From contig JAFRSU010000039.1 in the NCBI GenBank assembly GCA_017427415.1, forward strand, positions 1 through 40,222: 40,222 nucleotides of DNA, given 5' to 3'. The translations under genes were made by a program, and so were the position numbers. Below are positions 23,979 to 32,855 of this stretch, one piece after another. The notes under the pieces are model-generated. The model had not been told where the DNA came from and searched no databases. It was given only the letters and a program-made list of their open reading frames with translations. The DNA is from Lachnospiraceae bacterium. GTDB lineage: Bacteria; Bacillota; Clostridia; Lachnospirales; Lachnospiraceae. Position 1 is the first letter of the stretch. Each line of letters opens with the position of its first letter.

Positions 23979-26900
23979 ATGTCGGACAATGGTAAAAAGA
24001 CACCTAATAAAAATAACCGGAGTCAGAGCGGTAAGAAGCCGCAGCCCGTATCAAAAAGCAATGTGAAAAGTACGGGCAGCCAGTCTAAAACCACCGGAAA
24101 CTCCGGTAAAAAGCCCGCGCTTCTTGCCCAGAATATGAACGGCAGGCGGAATGCGGGAAGCAGGAGCCAAAAGAAAGAGCCTGTTACGGAACTTGAAGAA
24201 AAAGGATATATTTCCAGAAAAAAGCCTGAAGTACCAAGAGATAAAAACGCAGAGGCAAAAAAAGACGATATCATCATAATCGTTGTTACACTTGTATGCG
24301 TACTCATGGTATTAAGCTATGTCGGTATCTGCGGTATAGTGGGTACGGGCATCAATGCCCTTGTGTTCGGACTGTTCGGAAGGCTCGGATATATACTTCC
24401 CTTTATCATATGGGTACTCACCCTGTTTATCATAGCCAACAAGGATAACGGGGTAAGTCCTGTGGGTATCGTATATGCAGTGCTGTTAAGTGCGGTACTC
24501 GGTGCGCTTATCCAGCTCGCTGCGGGCGGATATAATGAAGAGATAGGACTGTTTGAATATTTCACCAATTCAAGCCTTAATTATGAAGGTGAACAGGCTG
24601 CCTACGGCGGTTTGCTGGGCGGCATGTTTGTCAAGCTTTTATGTCCTTTGGTCGGAAAGGTTGCAACCGTACTGATACTTATAGCTCTGTTACTTATACT
24701 TTTTGTCCTTATGACCGGCAAGCCGTTTATCATGGCTGTATTTAAAAAGATCAGCCGTAGGATTGACGATTACAGGAAAAGAAGAAGCATAGAAAAAAGT
24801 GAGCAGGATATCTACGAGGATGAGGAAGATACACAGGATGAAGCATACAGTCATCCTAAGGTCAGATACGGAGTAAGACGGCTTCCGAGACAGAGAATGG
24901 GTACCATGAATGTCGAGTTCGGGAAAAAAGGGGAGAAAGCCGGGAAAGCAGCCGCATCCGATAAAAAATCCGAAGTTGATAAAAACAGAAAGAATGAACA
25001 AAAGAACAGCATAAAACCCGAAGAGACAAAGATAATCGAAGACAGCACAGATACCGGAAAGAGAAAGGCTCCCGAAAGCCTGTATATTCCCGGAGTAGGT
25101 AATGTCAGACTTGGTAAGGACGTATCTTCCGAGATAAGAGAAGAGGATTATACCGATGCCGATTTTGCGGAAGTCGGTGAAAACGAGCCCGGTCTTTCGG
25201 ATATGTCTGAAGGATATAAAAGGGAAACTACGAGAAAACGCGATCCGTTTGAAGACAGCGGCAAGGTTACATCCATCGGCATGAAGAAGCTCCATTCGGG
25301 AAGCTTTGGAGCGGACAGGGACGATCCTTCAAGGATAGTGGACATAACAGCTCCGAAGATAGGTGATTTTGACAGCTTTACGGATGATTTCCGTGTGGAT
25401 CTGTCGGAGGATGATGATCTTGACAATGATATAAAGGATTCCTTCACAGAAAACAGGATAAGTGATATCAGCGACATAAGCCGCCGTCAGGATGACATAA
25501 AAGAAAGACCTCTGGTAGATAAGAAGACTGCCGAGAGTGTCGATCAGGTCATAAAGGAATATGATGAGAAGCACCGGATTCCTTCCGCGGCTGAAAAAGA
25601 CGAAGTCCAGGACAGTGCCGGCAAGGAAAAGACAGACAGTTTTAAGGAAAAGATAGTACCTGTGGCAGGGGCTGCAGTATTTACCGATATGACGAAGGAG
25701 CCTGCAAAACCTGCGGCACCCGTTATGCCGGAATATAAATTCCCTTCGGTCAGGCTGTTAAATAAAAGTAAGAGTCAGCAGGGCAATAACTCTTCAAAGA
25801 AGCTTGAACTTGAGAATACGATCAACAAGCTTCAGTCCACATTTGAGAGCTTCGGTGTAGGAGTTAAGGTAACGGATGCCAGCGTAGGTCCTACCGTTAC
25901 AAGATACGAGCTGCTTCCGGATCAGGGAGTAAAGGTTAAGACCATCACCGCTTTAAGCGATGATATAAAGCTTGCTCTTGCAGCTCCCGAGATAAGGATC
26001 GAGGCGCCCATACCCGGAAAGGCAGCAGTAGGTATAGAGGTGCCCAATAAAGAGAGCGCACCTGTACTGTTCGGCGACCTTATAGATTCCGATGAGTTCA
26101 GGAACGCCAAGACAAATCTTGCATTTACCGTAGGTAAGGATATCGGAGGAAAATCGATCATATCGGATATCGGGGACATGCCCCATGCACTTATAGCAGG
26201 TGCTACAGGCTCGGGTAAGTCGGTATGTATCAACTCACTCATCATGAGTATCCTGTATAAAGCAAAGCCTACTGATGTCAAGATGATAATGATCGACCCC
26301 AAGCGTGTCGAACTGGTCGGATATAACGGTATACCGCACCTGATAGTACCGGTAGTCACCGATGTCAAAAAGGCAGCGGGAGCGTTGGCGTGGGCTGTAG
26401 CCGAGATGGACAACAGATACAAGCTTTTTGCGGATGCGGGTGTAAGAGACCTTGCGGCCTACAACAATCATATGATAGAAAAGTGGATGGAAGAAAGCAA
26501 TGAGGGCGAATGTCCGGACAAGCTTCCACAGATAGTCATCATCGTAGACGAGCTTAACGACCTTATGATGACCGCCAACTCCAAGGATATCGAATCGGAT
26601 ATAGCACGTCTGACACAGCTTGCGCGTGCCTGCGGTATCCATGTTATCCTGGCAACGCAGCGTCCCAGCGTAAATGTTATCACAGGTACCATAAAGGCCA
26701 ATATACCTACCAGGATCGCATTCTCCGTATCCTCGATAGTGGATTCACGTACCATCCTCGATCAAGCGGGTGCGGAAAAACTTCTCGGAAAAGGAGACAT
26801 GCTGTATTATCCGAGAGGATATGCCAAGCCTGTACGTCTTCAGGGCGTATATGTTTCTGACAAAGAGGTTAACGATGTTGTTGACTTTATCAAGAAGCAG

Positions 26901-27230
26901 TATAAAGAGATGAAGTACAATGACATAGTAAGCCAGCATATAGATGCAAAGGCTGCAGGTAATACGCAGTCCAAAGATGAAGGATCACAGCAGGATCAGG
27001 ATGCAAATGACGAGTTCTTTGAGGATGCTGCAAGACTTATAATAAAGAAGCAGAAGGCATCCGTCGGTATGCTGCAGCGTGAGTTCAGGATAGGCTTTAA
27101 CCGTGCGGCCAGGATCATGGACAGCCTTGCAGAGGACGGCGTGGTAGGTCCCGAGGAAGGTACCAAGCCCAGAAAGATACTTATGAGCCTTGAAGAATTT
27201 GAAGCTTATCTGGCACAAAAAGGACAATAA
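23979..27230 (+). CDS. ftsK: DNA translocase FtsK/SpoIIIE
   Basis: This 1083-residue protein has a basic N-terminus, about four membrane helices (about residues 95-245, e.g. DIIIIVVTLVCVLMVLSYVG) and a long charged, low-complexity linker (about 255-600). The motor domain carries Walker A GATGSGKSV (about 741-749) and Walker B QIVIIVDELNDLM. The C-terminal gamma winged helix (about 1010-1083: KASVGMLQREFRIGFNRAAR) reads chromosome polarity sequences. It pumps DNA through the division septum. FtsK and SpoIIIE cannot be separated from sequence alone. GGAG precedes ATG 23979, 22 bases after the esterase gene. Confidence 0.93.
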   Translation: MSDNGKKTPNKNNRSQSGKKPQPVSKSNVKSTGSQSKTTGNSGKKPALLAQNMNGRRNAGSRSQKKEPVTELEEKGYISRKKPEVPRDKNAEAKKDDIIIIVVTLVCVLMVLSYVGICGIVGTGINALVFGLFGRLGYILPFIIWVLTLFIIANKDNGVSPVGIVYAVLLSAVLGALIQLAAGGYNEEIGLFEYFTNSSLNYEGEQAAYGGLLGGMFVKLLCPLVGKVATVLILIALLLILFVLMTGKPFIMAVFKKISRRIDDYRKRRSIEKSEQDIYEDEEDTQDEAYSHPKVRYGVRRLPRQRMGTMNVEFGKKGEKAGKAAASDKKSEVDKNRKNEQKNSIKPEETKIIEDSTDTGKRKAPESLYIPGVGNVRLGKDVSSEIREEDYTDADFAEVGENEPGLSDMSEGYKRETTRKRDPFEDSGKVTSIGMKKLHSGSFGADRDDPSRIVDITAPKIGDFDSFTDDFRVDLSEDDDLDNDIKDSFTENRISDISDISRRQDDIKERPLVDKKTAESVDQVIKEYDEKHRIPSAAEKDEVQDSAGKEKTDSFKEKIVPVAGAAVFTDMTKEPAKPAAPVMPEYKFPSVRLLNKSKSQQGNNSSKKLELENTINKLQSTFESFGVGVKVTDASVGPTVTRYELLPDQGVKVKTITALSDDIKLALAAPEIRIEAPIPGKAAVGIEVPNKESAPVLFGDLIDSDEFRNAKTNLAFTVGKDIGGKSIISDIGDMPHALIAGATGSGKSVCINSLIMSILYKAKPTDVKMIMIDPKRVELVGYNGIPHLIVPVVTDVKKAAGALAWAVAEMDNRYKLFADAGVRDLAAYNNHMIEKWMEESNEGECPDKLPQIVIIVDELNDLMMTANSKDIESDIARLTQLARACGIHVILATQRPSVNVITGTIKANIPTRIAFSVSSIVDSRTILDQAGAEKLLGKGDMLYYPRGYAKPVRLQGVYVSDKEVNDVVDFIKKQYKEMKYNDIVSQHIDAKAAGNTQSKDEGSQQDQDANDEFFEDAARLIIKKQKASVGMLQREFRIGFNRAARIMDSLAEDGVVGPEEGTKPRKILMSLEEFEAYLAQKGQ

Positions 27231-27261
27231 GAAGTATCGAAAATATTTTTTGAAAAATGTA

Positions 27262-27290
27262 TTGACAAACGAACATTAGTTTGCTATTAT
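27262..27290 (+). promoter_or_regulatory. recA promoter with LexA (SOS) box in the spacer
   Basis: TTGACA (27262-27267), 17-base spacer, TATTAT (27285-27290). The spacer contains CGAACATTAGTTTG (27270-27283), which fits the Gram-positive SOS box (CGAAC-4-GTTCG) with one change and the clostridial form GAAC-4-GTTT exactly. LexA bound here would block RNA polymerase, so recA should be DNA-damage inducible. Confidence 0.85.
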
Positions 27291-27347
27291 GATTTTTGTA
27301 AGATCCAGTGTAAAAGTGTGTAAAGAAGTAAAGTGTGTAATCAAAGG

Positions 27348-27378
27348 AAAGGGGAGCCGTATTTACGGCATCTGATTT
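27348..27378 (+). promoter_or_regulatory. recA ribosome binding site with hairpin between SD and start codon
   Basis: The only good Shine-Dalgarno, AAAGGGGAG (about 27347-27355), ends 23 bases before ATG 27379. Between them GCCGT-ATTT-ACGGC (27356-27369) can fold into a 5-bp hairpin, which would shorten the effective spacing to about 9 bases. An in-frame TGA at 27373-27375 rules out an earlier start. Confidence 0.55.
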
Positions 27379-28458
27379 ATGGCTAGAGAAAAAGAGAGCA
27401 AAACTATCGCAGCAGATGACAACAGACAGAGAGCATTGGAGTCTGCTCTTGCACAGATCGAGAAGAACTTCGGAAAAGGTTCTGTCATGAAGCTTGGGGA
27501 TAAAAGCGCCCATATGAACATTGAGACGGTATCGACCGGATGCCTGAGCCTGGATCTGGCTTTAGGCCTCGGCGGAGTACCTAAGGGCAGGATCATAGAG
27601 ATCTACGGACCGGAGTCCAGCGGTAAGACCACAGTTGCACTTCATATGGTGGCAGAGGTCCAGAAGAGAAACGGCATAGCCGGATTTATAGATGCAGAGC
27701 ATGCACTTGATCCCGTATATGCTAAGAATATCGGAGTAGACATTGACAATTTATATATTTCCCAGCCTGATAACGGCGAGCAGGCACTTGAGATAGCTGA
27801 GACCATGGTACGTTCCGGCGCTGTTGATATCATCATCATCGACTCGGTAGCAGCACTTGTTCCCAAGGCTGAGATAGAGGGCGATATGGGTGATTCCCAT
27901 GTCGGACTCCAGGCAAGGCTTATGTCCCAGGCATTGAGAAAGCTTACAGGCGTTGTAAGCAGGACGAACTGCATAGTGGTATTTATCAACCAGCTCCGTG
28001 AGAAGGTCGGCGTTATGTTCGGTAATCCGGAGACAACCACAGGCGGCCGTGCTTTGAAGTTCTATTCATCCGTAAGAATGGATGTACGCAGGATCGACAG
28101 CATCAAGAGTGCCGGCGAAGTTATAGGTAACAGGACCAGAGTCAAGGTAGTAAAGAACAAGATCGCACCTCCTTTCAAGGAAGCAGAGTTCGATATCATT
28201 TACGGTAAGGGTATCTCTAAGATAGGTGATATCATCGATCTTGCAGCCAATGACAATATCATAGTTAAGAGCGGATCATGGTTCTCGTATAACGGAGAAA
28301 AGATCGGACAGGGCAGGGACAATACCAAGCAGTTCCTTGCTGAGCATCCCGAGATTGCTGACGAGATCGAGAAAAAGGTACGCGACAAGTATGTTATAAA
28401 ACCCGAAGATGTCGAGGAAGAGCCGGATGAGGAGCTTCCTGAGGATTTAGAGGATTAA
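27379..28458 (+). CDS. recA: RecA recombinase
   Basis: The 359-residue protein has the expected RecA order: [14 protein letters not shown], Walker [10 protein letters not shown] (about 77-85), [10 protein letters not shown], Walker [13 protein letters not shown], loop 1 [20 protein letters not shown] and loop 2 [19 protein letters not shown]. An acidic C-terminal tail ([14 protein letters not shown]) is also typical. It forms ATP-dependent filaments on single-stranded DNA, drives strand exchange and stimulates LexA self-cleavage. Its own promoter contains a LexA box. recX follows after a hairpin. Confidence 0.98.
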   Translation: MAREKESKTIAADDNRQRALESALAQIEKNFGKGSVMKLGDKSAHMNIETVSTGCLSLDLALGLGGVPKGRIIEIYGPESSGKTTVALHMVAEVQKRNGIAGFIDAEHALDPVYAKNIGVDIDNLYISQPDNGEQALEIAETMVRSGAVDIIIIDSVAALVPKAEIEGDMGDSHVGLQARLMSQALRKLTGVVSRTNCIVVFINQLREKVGVMFGNPETTTGGRALKFYSSVRMDVRRIDSIKSAGEVIGNRTRVKVVKNKIAPPFKEAEFDIIYGKGISKIGDIIDLAANDNIIVKSGSWFSYNGEKIGQGRDNTKQFLAEHPEIADEIEKKVRDKYVIKPEDVEEEPDEELPEDLED

Positions 28459-28484
28459 ATATCATTACATATATAACAAAATAT

Positions 28485-28531
28485 AAGGGCAGGTATTATG
28501 GTAGTGTTCAGACTGCCATTTACCTGCCCTT
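28485..28531 (+). terminator. Long hairpin between recA and recX
   Basis: AAGGGCAGGTA (28485-28495) and TACCTGCCCTT (28521-28531) pair perfectly over 11 bp. Inside, ATGGTAGT and ACTGCCAT extend the stem with one mismatch. No T run follows on the + strand, so it may attenuate read-through into recX or stabilise the recA message rather than terminate fully. Confidence 0.5.
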
Positions 28532-28595
28532 AGAGTATCTGAAGATTTGGTGTTGTTTCTGTAACATCACCGCACATATTACAGGGAGATACTAA

Positions 28596-29231
28596 ATGGA
28601 AATTACATTGAAAAATACGATCACGAAAAAGACTCCCGTATATGCCGCAGGAGAGCTTTTGGGAGCTCTGTATCCGAAGGAACTGGCATTATACGGTCTT
28701 GAGGACGGGGTGGATATTTCGGAAGAAACGGTGGAAAAGATTCTGAAAGAGACCCTGATCCCGAGAGCCAAAAGGTATGCGATGAACCTTCTGGTAAAGT
28801 CGGACAAGACGGAAACGGAGCTTTTACGCAAGCTTAAAAGTGCCGGATACGGGGAGACGGCCGGACAGGCCGCTTTAGAGTATGTAAGGAGTTTTCATTA
28901 TATTGATGAACTCCGGACTGCAGAAAGCTATATAAGGACCAAAATGGATTATTCCAGTGAAAAGGAGATCCGATATAAGCTGGAGGAAAAGGGTATAAAT
29001 TCTGAGACTATAGATATGGCCTATGACAATATCCTTGAAGATGGTACGGAGGAAGATCCGGAGTTAAAGGCGGCATTGAACTTTGTACGTAAGAAGTTCG
29101 GAGGAAGGGCTGAGCAGGAAGAGGAGCTTTCCTATGAAGAAAAACAGAAGATAATGGTTGCCGCATTCAGAAAAGGATTCAGGCAGGAAAGCATAAAAAA
29201 TGCACTTAAAACATTGAATATAACATATTAA
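28596..29231 (+). CDS. recX: Regulatory protein RecX
   Basis: A 211-residue protein made mostly of helical three-helix RecX repeats: AMNLLVKSDKTETELLRKLK, IRTKMDYSSEKEIRYKLEEK and VAAFRKGFRQESIKNALKTL. The first about 65 residues are a clostridial N-terminal extension. RecX binds the groove of RecA filaments and limits their activity. Position right after recA is conserved in many bacteria. GGGAGAT about 6 bases before ATG 28596 is the binding site. No separate promoter was clear, so expression may depend on read-through past the hairpin. Confidence 0.88.
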   Translation: MEITLKNTITKKTPVYAAGELLGALYPKELALYGLEDGVDISEETVEKILKETLIPRAKRYAMNLLVKSDKTETELLRKLKSAGYGETAGQAALEYVRSFHYIDELRTAESYIRTKMDYSSEKEIRYKLEEKGINSETIDMAYDNILEDGTEEDPELKAALNFVRKKFGGRAEQEEELSYEEKQKIMVAAFRKGFRQESIKNALKTLNITY

Positions 29232-29250
29232 AACTATTCAAATTGACTGT

Positions 29251-29279
29251 TTACTTTTTAATGTAATGTGTGGTATTAT
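29251..29279 (+). promoter_or_regulatory. Probable extended -10 promoter for the DUF3298 lipoprotein gene
   Basis: TATTAT at 29274-29279 is preceded by TGG (extended -10), with TTACTT at 29251-29256, spacer 17. A TTGACT at 29243-29248 is better as a -35 but too distant from this -10. Confidence 0.45.
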
Positions 29280-29369
29280 CATATTCTGTAATCATACAGG
29301 TATTGGTCTGTGACCGGTTATTCGAAGATCATGGATCGATGCAGTATTTTAGGAAACAAGGAGATCAAG

Positions 29370-31259
29370 ATGAAAAGGATTAAGTATTTACTTTTAACCT
29401 GTCTGCTTATCATGGCCATGGCACTTTCGGCATGTTCGGGAGACAGTGATGAGGAAGAAACATCGGGCAGAAGACGCCGTAACGGTAATGATACGGTGGA
29501 TGTCACCGGAACCCCTACCGAAGAGGTGACTCCTACTTCGGAGCCTTCACCTACATCCGAAGTGACACCTACGGCTGAGCCTACTTCTACGCCTGCTCCT
29601 ACAGAGGAGATAACTCCTACTATGACAGAGCCAACTTTTACGCCTACTCCTACCGAGGAGCCCGGGATCGGTACCGGTAAGTACGCCGAGGAGGACCTTG
29701 AGTATGACAAGCCGGAGTTTATAGCAATAGGTATAGCAGAGAGAAGCGATGAGGAATGGGCAGAAGATACGGAAAATCCTCATAAGGTTATAGAAGCCAG
29801 CTTCAATCCCGTGCTCATAGGGGCAGAGGACAAGGTAAAATATCCGGCTCTTGCAGAAGCACTTGAGTATCAGAGATCAGAAGATGAAAGAATGATCGAA
29901 GATGCTATGAGAAATTACCGTGACATGTATACAGAGTACGGTGAGTGCGAGGATCTCTTATACTTTGAATATGACAGTTATAATGTATTAAGATCTGATT
30001 CTTACGTTGTAAGTCTTGAAAATGTAAATTCAAGCTATGCAGGCGGAGCACATCCTTATACCGCAAAGAAGGGTATATCCATCGATCCTGCTACCGGTGA
30101 TCATCTTAAGATATCGGATATATGTAACGATTGTGATTCCCTCGCTGAGATGATCGCATACAGATTAGAGGCAAAGTACGGATTATGGTCAGACAGGGAA
30201 GAGGACAGTGAGTTCTTTGACGGTGCTATATCTTATATTAAAGAGCAGATAGCAAAAGACAGGATATCTTTTGCAGTCGGCAATGAGGGTGTTACCTTCT
30301 ATTTCTCACCTTATGAACTGGACGGTACATCTTATGCAGACGGCAATCTGACTGCCACATTCTCATTCTATGACACCATACTTGTGGATGAAGGTGAGCC
30401 GAAGCTTGTAGGCCTGTTTAAGAAAAAATACCGCACCGTTCCCGATAAATACATGAGAACCCTGTCTTTAGGCAGTGTAGCAGAAGTAAGGAATCTTGTT
30501 TCCGATGATGACGGAGAGTTCGATACATTATGCGTAAGTGCTCTTGAGTATGATGAGTGGGGCGATTTCAACGGTATCGGCGTACAGATCAACGGAGAGA
30601 CAGTATTTAAGGACGAATCCATCTTCGGTTATGAAAACGATATGTACCTTTACAGAAATGATATCGATGAGACATCATTTATAATCATACATCTTGTCCA
30701 GACAAGCGAGGACGATGAAATGTATGTCTTAGCTATAGGCGAAGACGGTAAAGTGACTGTGGCCCAGAACGAGGAATACGGTATTCAGCCTGTAAGCATC
30801 GTAAGCAGATACGGCGAGGAAGAATGGGACAGTGACTATTCTCATAAGACATTATTTGATCCCGACGGATTCTTGGCATATGTAAGAAATGATCTTTTGG
30901 GTACCACCTTTGTAACAGGAACATACTACATCACAGATGAGGGTGCGATCGCACGCAAAGGTAAGTATCTTGATTACCGTAACGGATTTGAACTTACCTT
31001 AAAACAGGATTTCAAGGCAGGAATGATCGATCCCGATCACATGTTCAATGAAGATTCGGATGCACCCGGAGAATTCGATATCGAGGTAGAGCTTAAGGCC
31101 GGAGAGAAGATATATCCTAAGAAGACAGACGGTGACAGGCGCGTATTCTTTACCACCGACAACGGCGAATGGGGCATGATCCAAATGGATGAAGGCTTCG
31201 GATATCTTAACGGAACAGGTATATGGGATATCTTTGACGGTATTAACTTTGCTGATTGA
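29370..31259 (+). CDS. Lipoprotein with Thr/Pro/Glu-rich linker and DUF3298-like domain
   Basis: The 629-residue protein starts MKRIKYLLLTCLLIMAMALS with lipobox LSAC (Cys about 22). A linker of repeated TPT/TPTE units follows (about 45-100), then a domain with EASFNPVLIG, NSSYAGGAHPYTA and VTFYFSPYELDGTSYADG. These are marks of DUF3298/DUF4163 (RsiV-like) proteins, which sit outside the membrane. The last 250 residues (ALEYDEWGDFNGIGVQING onward) look like beta-rich repeats of unknown type. The frame is open from 29310, but AAGGAG at 29358-29363 fixes ATG 29370. It may act in cell-envelope sensing; this is inference. Confidence 0.78.
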   Translation: MKRIKYLLLTCLLIMAMALSACSGDSDEEETSGRRRRNGNDTVDVTGTPTEEVTPTSEPSPTSEVTPTAEPTSTPAPTEEITPTMTEPTFTPTPTEEPGIGTGKYAEEDLEYDKPEFIAIGIAERSDEEWAEDTENPHKVIEASFNPVLIGAEDKVKYPALAEALEYQRSEDERMIEDAMRNYRDMYTEYGECEDLLYFEYDSYNVLRSDSYVVSLENVNSSYAGGAHPYTAKKGISIDPATGDHLKISDICNDCDSLAEMIAYRLEAKYGLWSDREEDSEFFDGAISYIKEQIAKDRISFAVGNEGVTFYFSPYELDGTSYADGNLTATFSFYDTILVDEGEPKLVGLFKKKYRTVPDKYMRTLSLGSVAEVRNLVSDDDGEFDTLCVSALEYDEWGDFNGIGVQINGETVFKDESIFGYENDMYLYRNDIDETSFIIIHLVQTSEDDEMYVLAIGEDGKVTVAQNEEYGIQPVSIVSRYGEEEWDSDYSHKTLFDPDGFLAYVRNDLLGTTFVTGTYYITDEGAIARKGKYLDYRNGFELTLKQDFKAGMIDPDHMFNEDSDAPGEFDIEVELKAGEKIYPKKTDGDRRVFFTTDNGEWGMIQMDEGFGYLNGTGIWDIFDGINFAD

Positions 31260-31288
31260 TGCAATATAACAAAACACTGTTTTTGTAC

Positions 31289-31320
31289 AAATGTCCGCTA
31301 TATGCGGACATTTTTTTTGT
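31289..31320 (+). terminator. Rho-independent terminator
   Basis: AAATGTCCGC and GCGGACATTT pair perfectly over 10 bp around TATAT and continue into a T-rich tract (TTTTTTTTGTTTTT). Confidence 0.9.
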
Positions 31321-31335
31321 TTTTAAAAAAAGGTG

Positions 31336-31363
31336 TTGCAAATCATATTTTAATCTGTATAAT
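31336..31363 (+). promoter_or_regulatory. Promoter of the decarboxylase operon
   Basis: TTGCAA (31336-31341), 16-base spacer, TATAAT (31358-31363), 45 bases before the first start codon. It lies directly after the previous terminator. Confidence 0.65.
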
Positions 31364-31408
31364 GGTATTTGGTGAAAATTGGAAAAATTTTAATCATGGA
31401 GGTAAACG

Positions 31409-32842
31409 ATGAGTAACTCAACAAAATTGTCCGCACGCGACCGTATTGCCACGCTGCTGGACGACAATAGTTTTGTAGAGATCGGTGCGCTTGTTACCAA
31501 GAGAAATACCGATTTTAATCTACAGACAAAAGAAGCGCCTTCAGATGGTGTAATCACCGGATACGGCGTTATAAACGGAGCTCCTGTATATGTATACAGC
31601 CAGGATGCTTCAGTACTTGCCGGTACTATCGGCGAGATGCACGCAAAGAAGATCGCCAATGTTTATGATCTTGCTATGAAGTGCGGCACACCCGTTATCG
31701 GACTTATTGACTGCGCAGGTTTAAGACTTGAGGAAGCTACCGATGCTCTTGAGGGTCTCGGTGAGATCATGTCAAGACAGGCTCTTGCTTCAGGACTTAT
31801 CCCCCAGATTGCAGCAGTATTCGGAAAGTGCGGCGGTGGCTTAGGCATTTCTGCTAACATGAACGATTTTGTATTTGCTACAGAAGAAGCTAAACTTTTT
31901 GTAAACACTCCCAATGCCATCAAGGGCAACAATGAGGGCAAGTGTGATTCTGCTTCAGCAGCATTTAAGGCTGAGTGCGGTGAGATTGCTTATGTGGGAA
32001 AGGATGACGTTGAAGTACTTAACGCCGTTAGAGAGCTTGTATCACTTATTCCTTCCTGCAATGAGGATGAGGCTTTTGCAGCTGAGTCTACAGACGATCT
32101 TAACCGTGAGACTCCTGAGCTTGCTTCATTACTTGCTGACGGCGCTAAGGCAGCTGCGGCACTTGGTGATGACAATGCTTTCTTTGAGATTAAGAAGGAT
32201 TTCGGAAAGTCAATGGTTACAGGCTTTATAAAGCTTGACGGTGCTACCGTAGGTGTAGTTGCCAACAGAACAGCAATTTTAGGCGATGACGGAAAGGCTT
32301 CCGAAAAGTTTGATCCCCTTCTTACCGTAAACGGTATGAGAAAGGCATTTACATTCGTTAACTTCTGTGATTCGTTTAATATACCCGTACTTACTCTTAC
32401 CAACGCTGAAGGCTTCTGCAATTGCTGCTTAGACGGTGAGAAGAGAATGGCTACAGCTGCTGCAAAGCTTACAGCCGCTTTTGCCAATGCTACAGTACCG
32501 AAGGTTAACCTTATCGTAGACAAGGCCATCGGTTCAGCATACACAGTTATGAACTCAAAGGCACTTGGTGCTGATATGGTATTTGCGTTAGAGGGCGCAC
32601 AGGTTGGTCCTATGAAGCCTGAGCTTGCAGCACAGATCGTTGCTGCTGACGGCGACAAGACCGCTAAGGCAGACGCTGAGGCTATGATCAAGGCTCAGAT
32701 TTCTGCAGAGGCTGCTGCAAGACGCGGATATGTTGATAATATCATTACTGCTGATTCAGCAAGAAAGAACCTCGTTTATGCTTTCGAGATGCTCTATTTA
32801 AAGGAAGAGGGCCGTCCCGACAAGAAGCATGGAACTATTTAA
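31409..32842 (+). CDS. Divergent acyl-CoA carboxyltransferase (12S / MmdA-like subunit)
   Basis: A 477-residue two-lobe crotonase-fold carboxyltransferase, about 30-40 residues shorter than typical MmdA/PccB. The N-lobe oxyanion region reads FGKCGGGLGISANMNDFVFA and the C-lobe VDKAIGSAYTVMNSKALGAD and VGPMKPELAAQIV. The usual CoA-site text 'DSGGARIQEGV..L.GYGEIF' has become DCAGLRLEEATDALEGLGEI. It is thus recognisably related but not a standard propionyl- or methylmalonyl-CoA enzyme. It should move CO2 between an acyl substrate and the biotin on the carrier encoded two genes later. GGAGG precedes ATG 31409. Codon use is that of a highly expressed gene. Confidence 0.8.
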   Translation: MSNSTKLSARDRIATLLDDNSFVEIGALVTKRNTDFNLQTKEAPSDGVITGYGVINGAPVYVYSQDASVLAGTIGEMHAKKIANVYDLAMKCGTPVIGLIDCAGLRLEEATDALEGLGEIMSRQALASGLIPQIAAVFGKCGGGLGISANMNDFVFATEEAKLFVNTPNAIKGNNEGKCDSASAAFKAECGEIAYVGKDDVEVLNAVRELVSLIPSCNEDEAFAAESTDDLNRETPELASLLADGAKAAAALGDDNAFFEIKKDFGKSMVTGFIKLDGATVGVVANRTAILGDDGKASEKFDPLLTVNGMRKAFTFVNFCDSFNIPVLTLTNAEGFCNCCLDGEKRMATAAAKLTAAFANATVPKVNLIVDKAIGSAYTVMNSKALGADMVFALEGAQVGPMKPELAAQIVAADGDKTAKADAEAMIKAQISAEAAARRGYVDNIITADSARKNLVYAFEMLYLKEEGRPDKKHGTI

Positions 32843-32855
32843 GTGAGGTAGTGCT

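Noticed and set aside
24690..25295. 201-codon minus-strand frame opposite the FtsK linker
   Set aside because: Antisense to the low-complexity FtsK linker, with no recognisable domains.
31990..32691. Long 233-codon open frame on the minus strand
   Set aside because: Lies fully inside the carboxyltransferase gene, is low-complexity Ala/Ser-rich, has no binding site or family text; an antisense shadow caused by the GCT/GCA-rich codon use.
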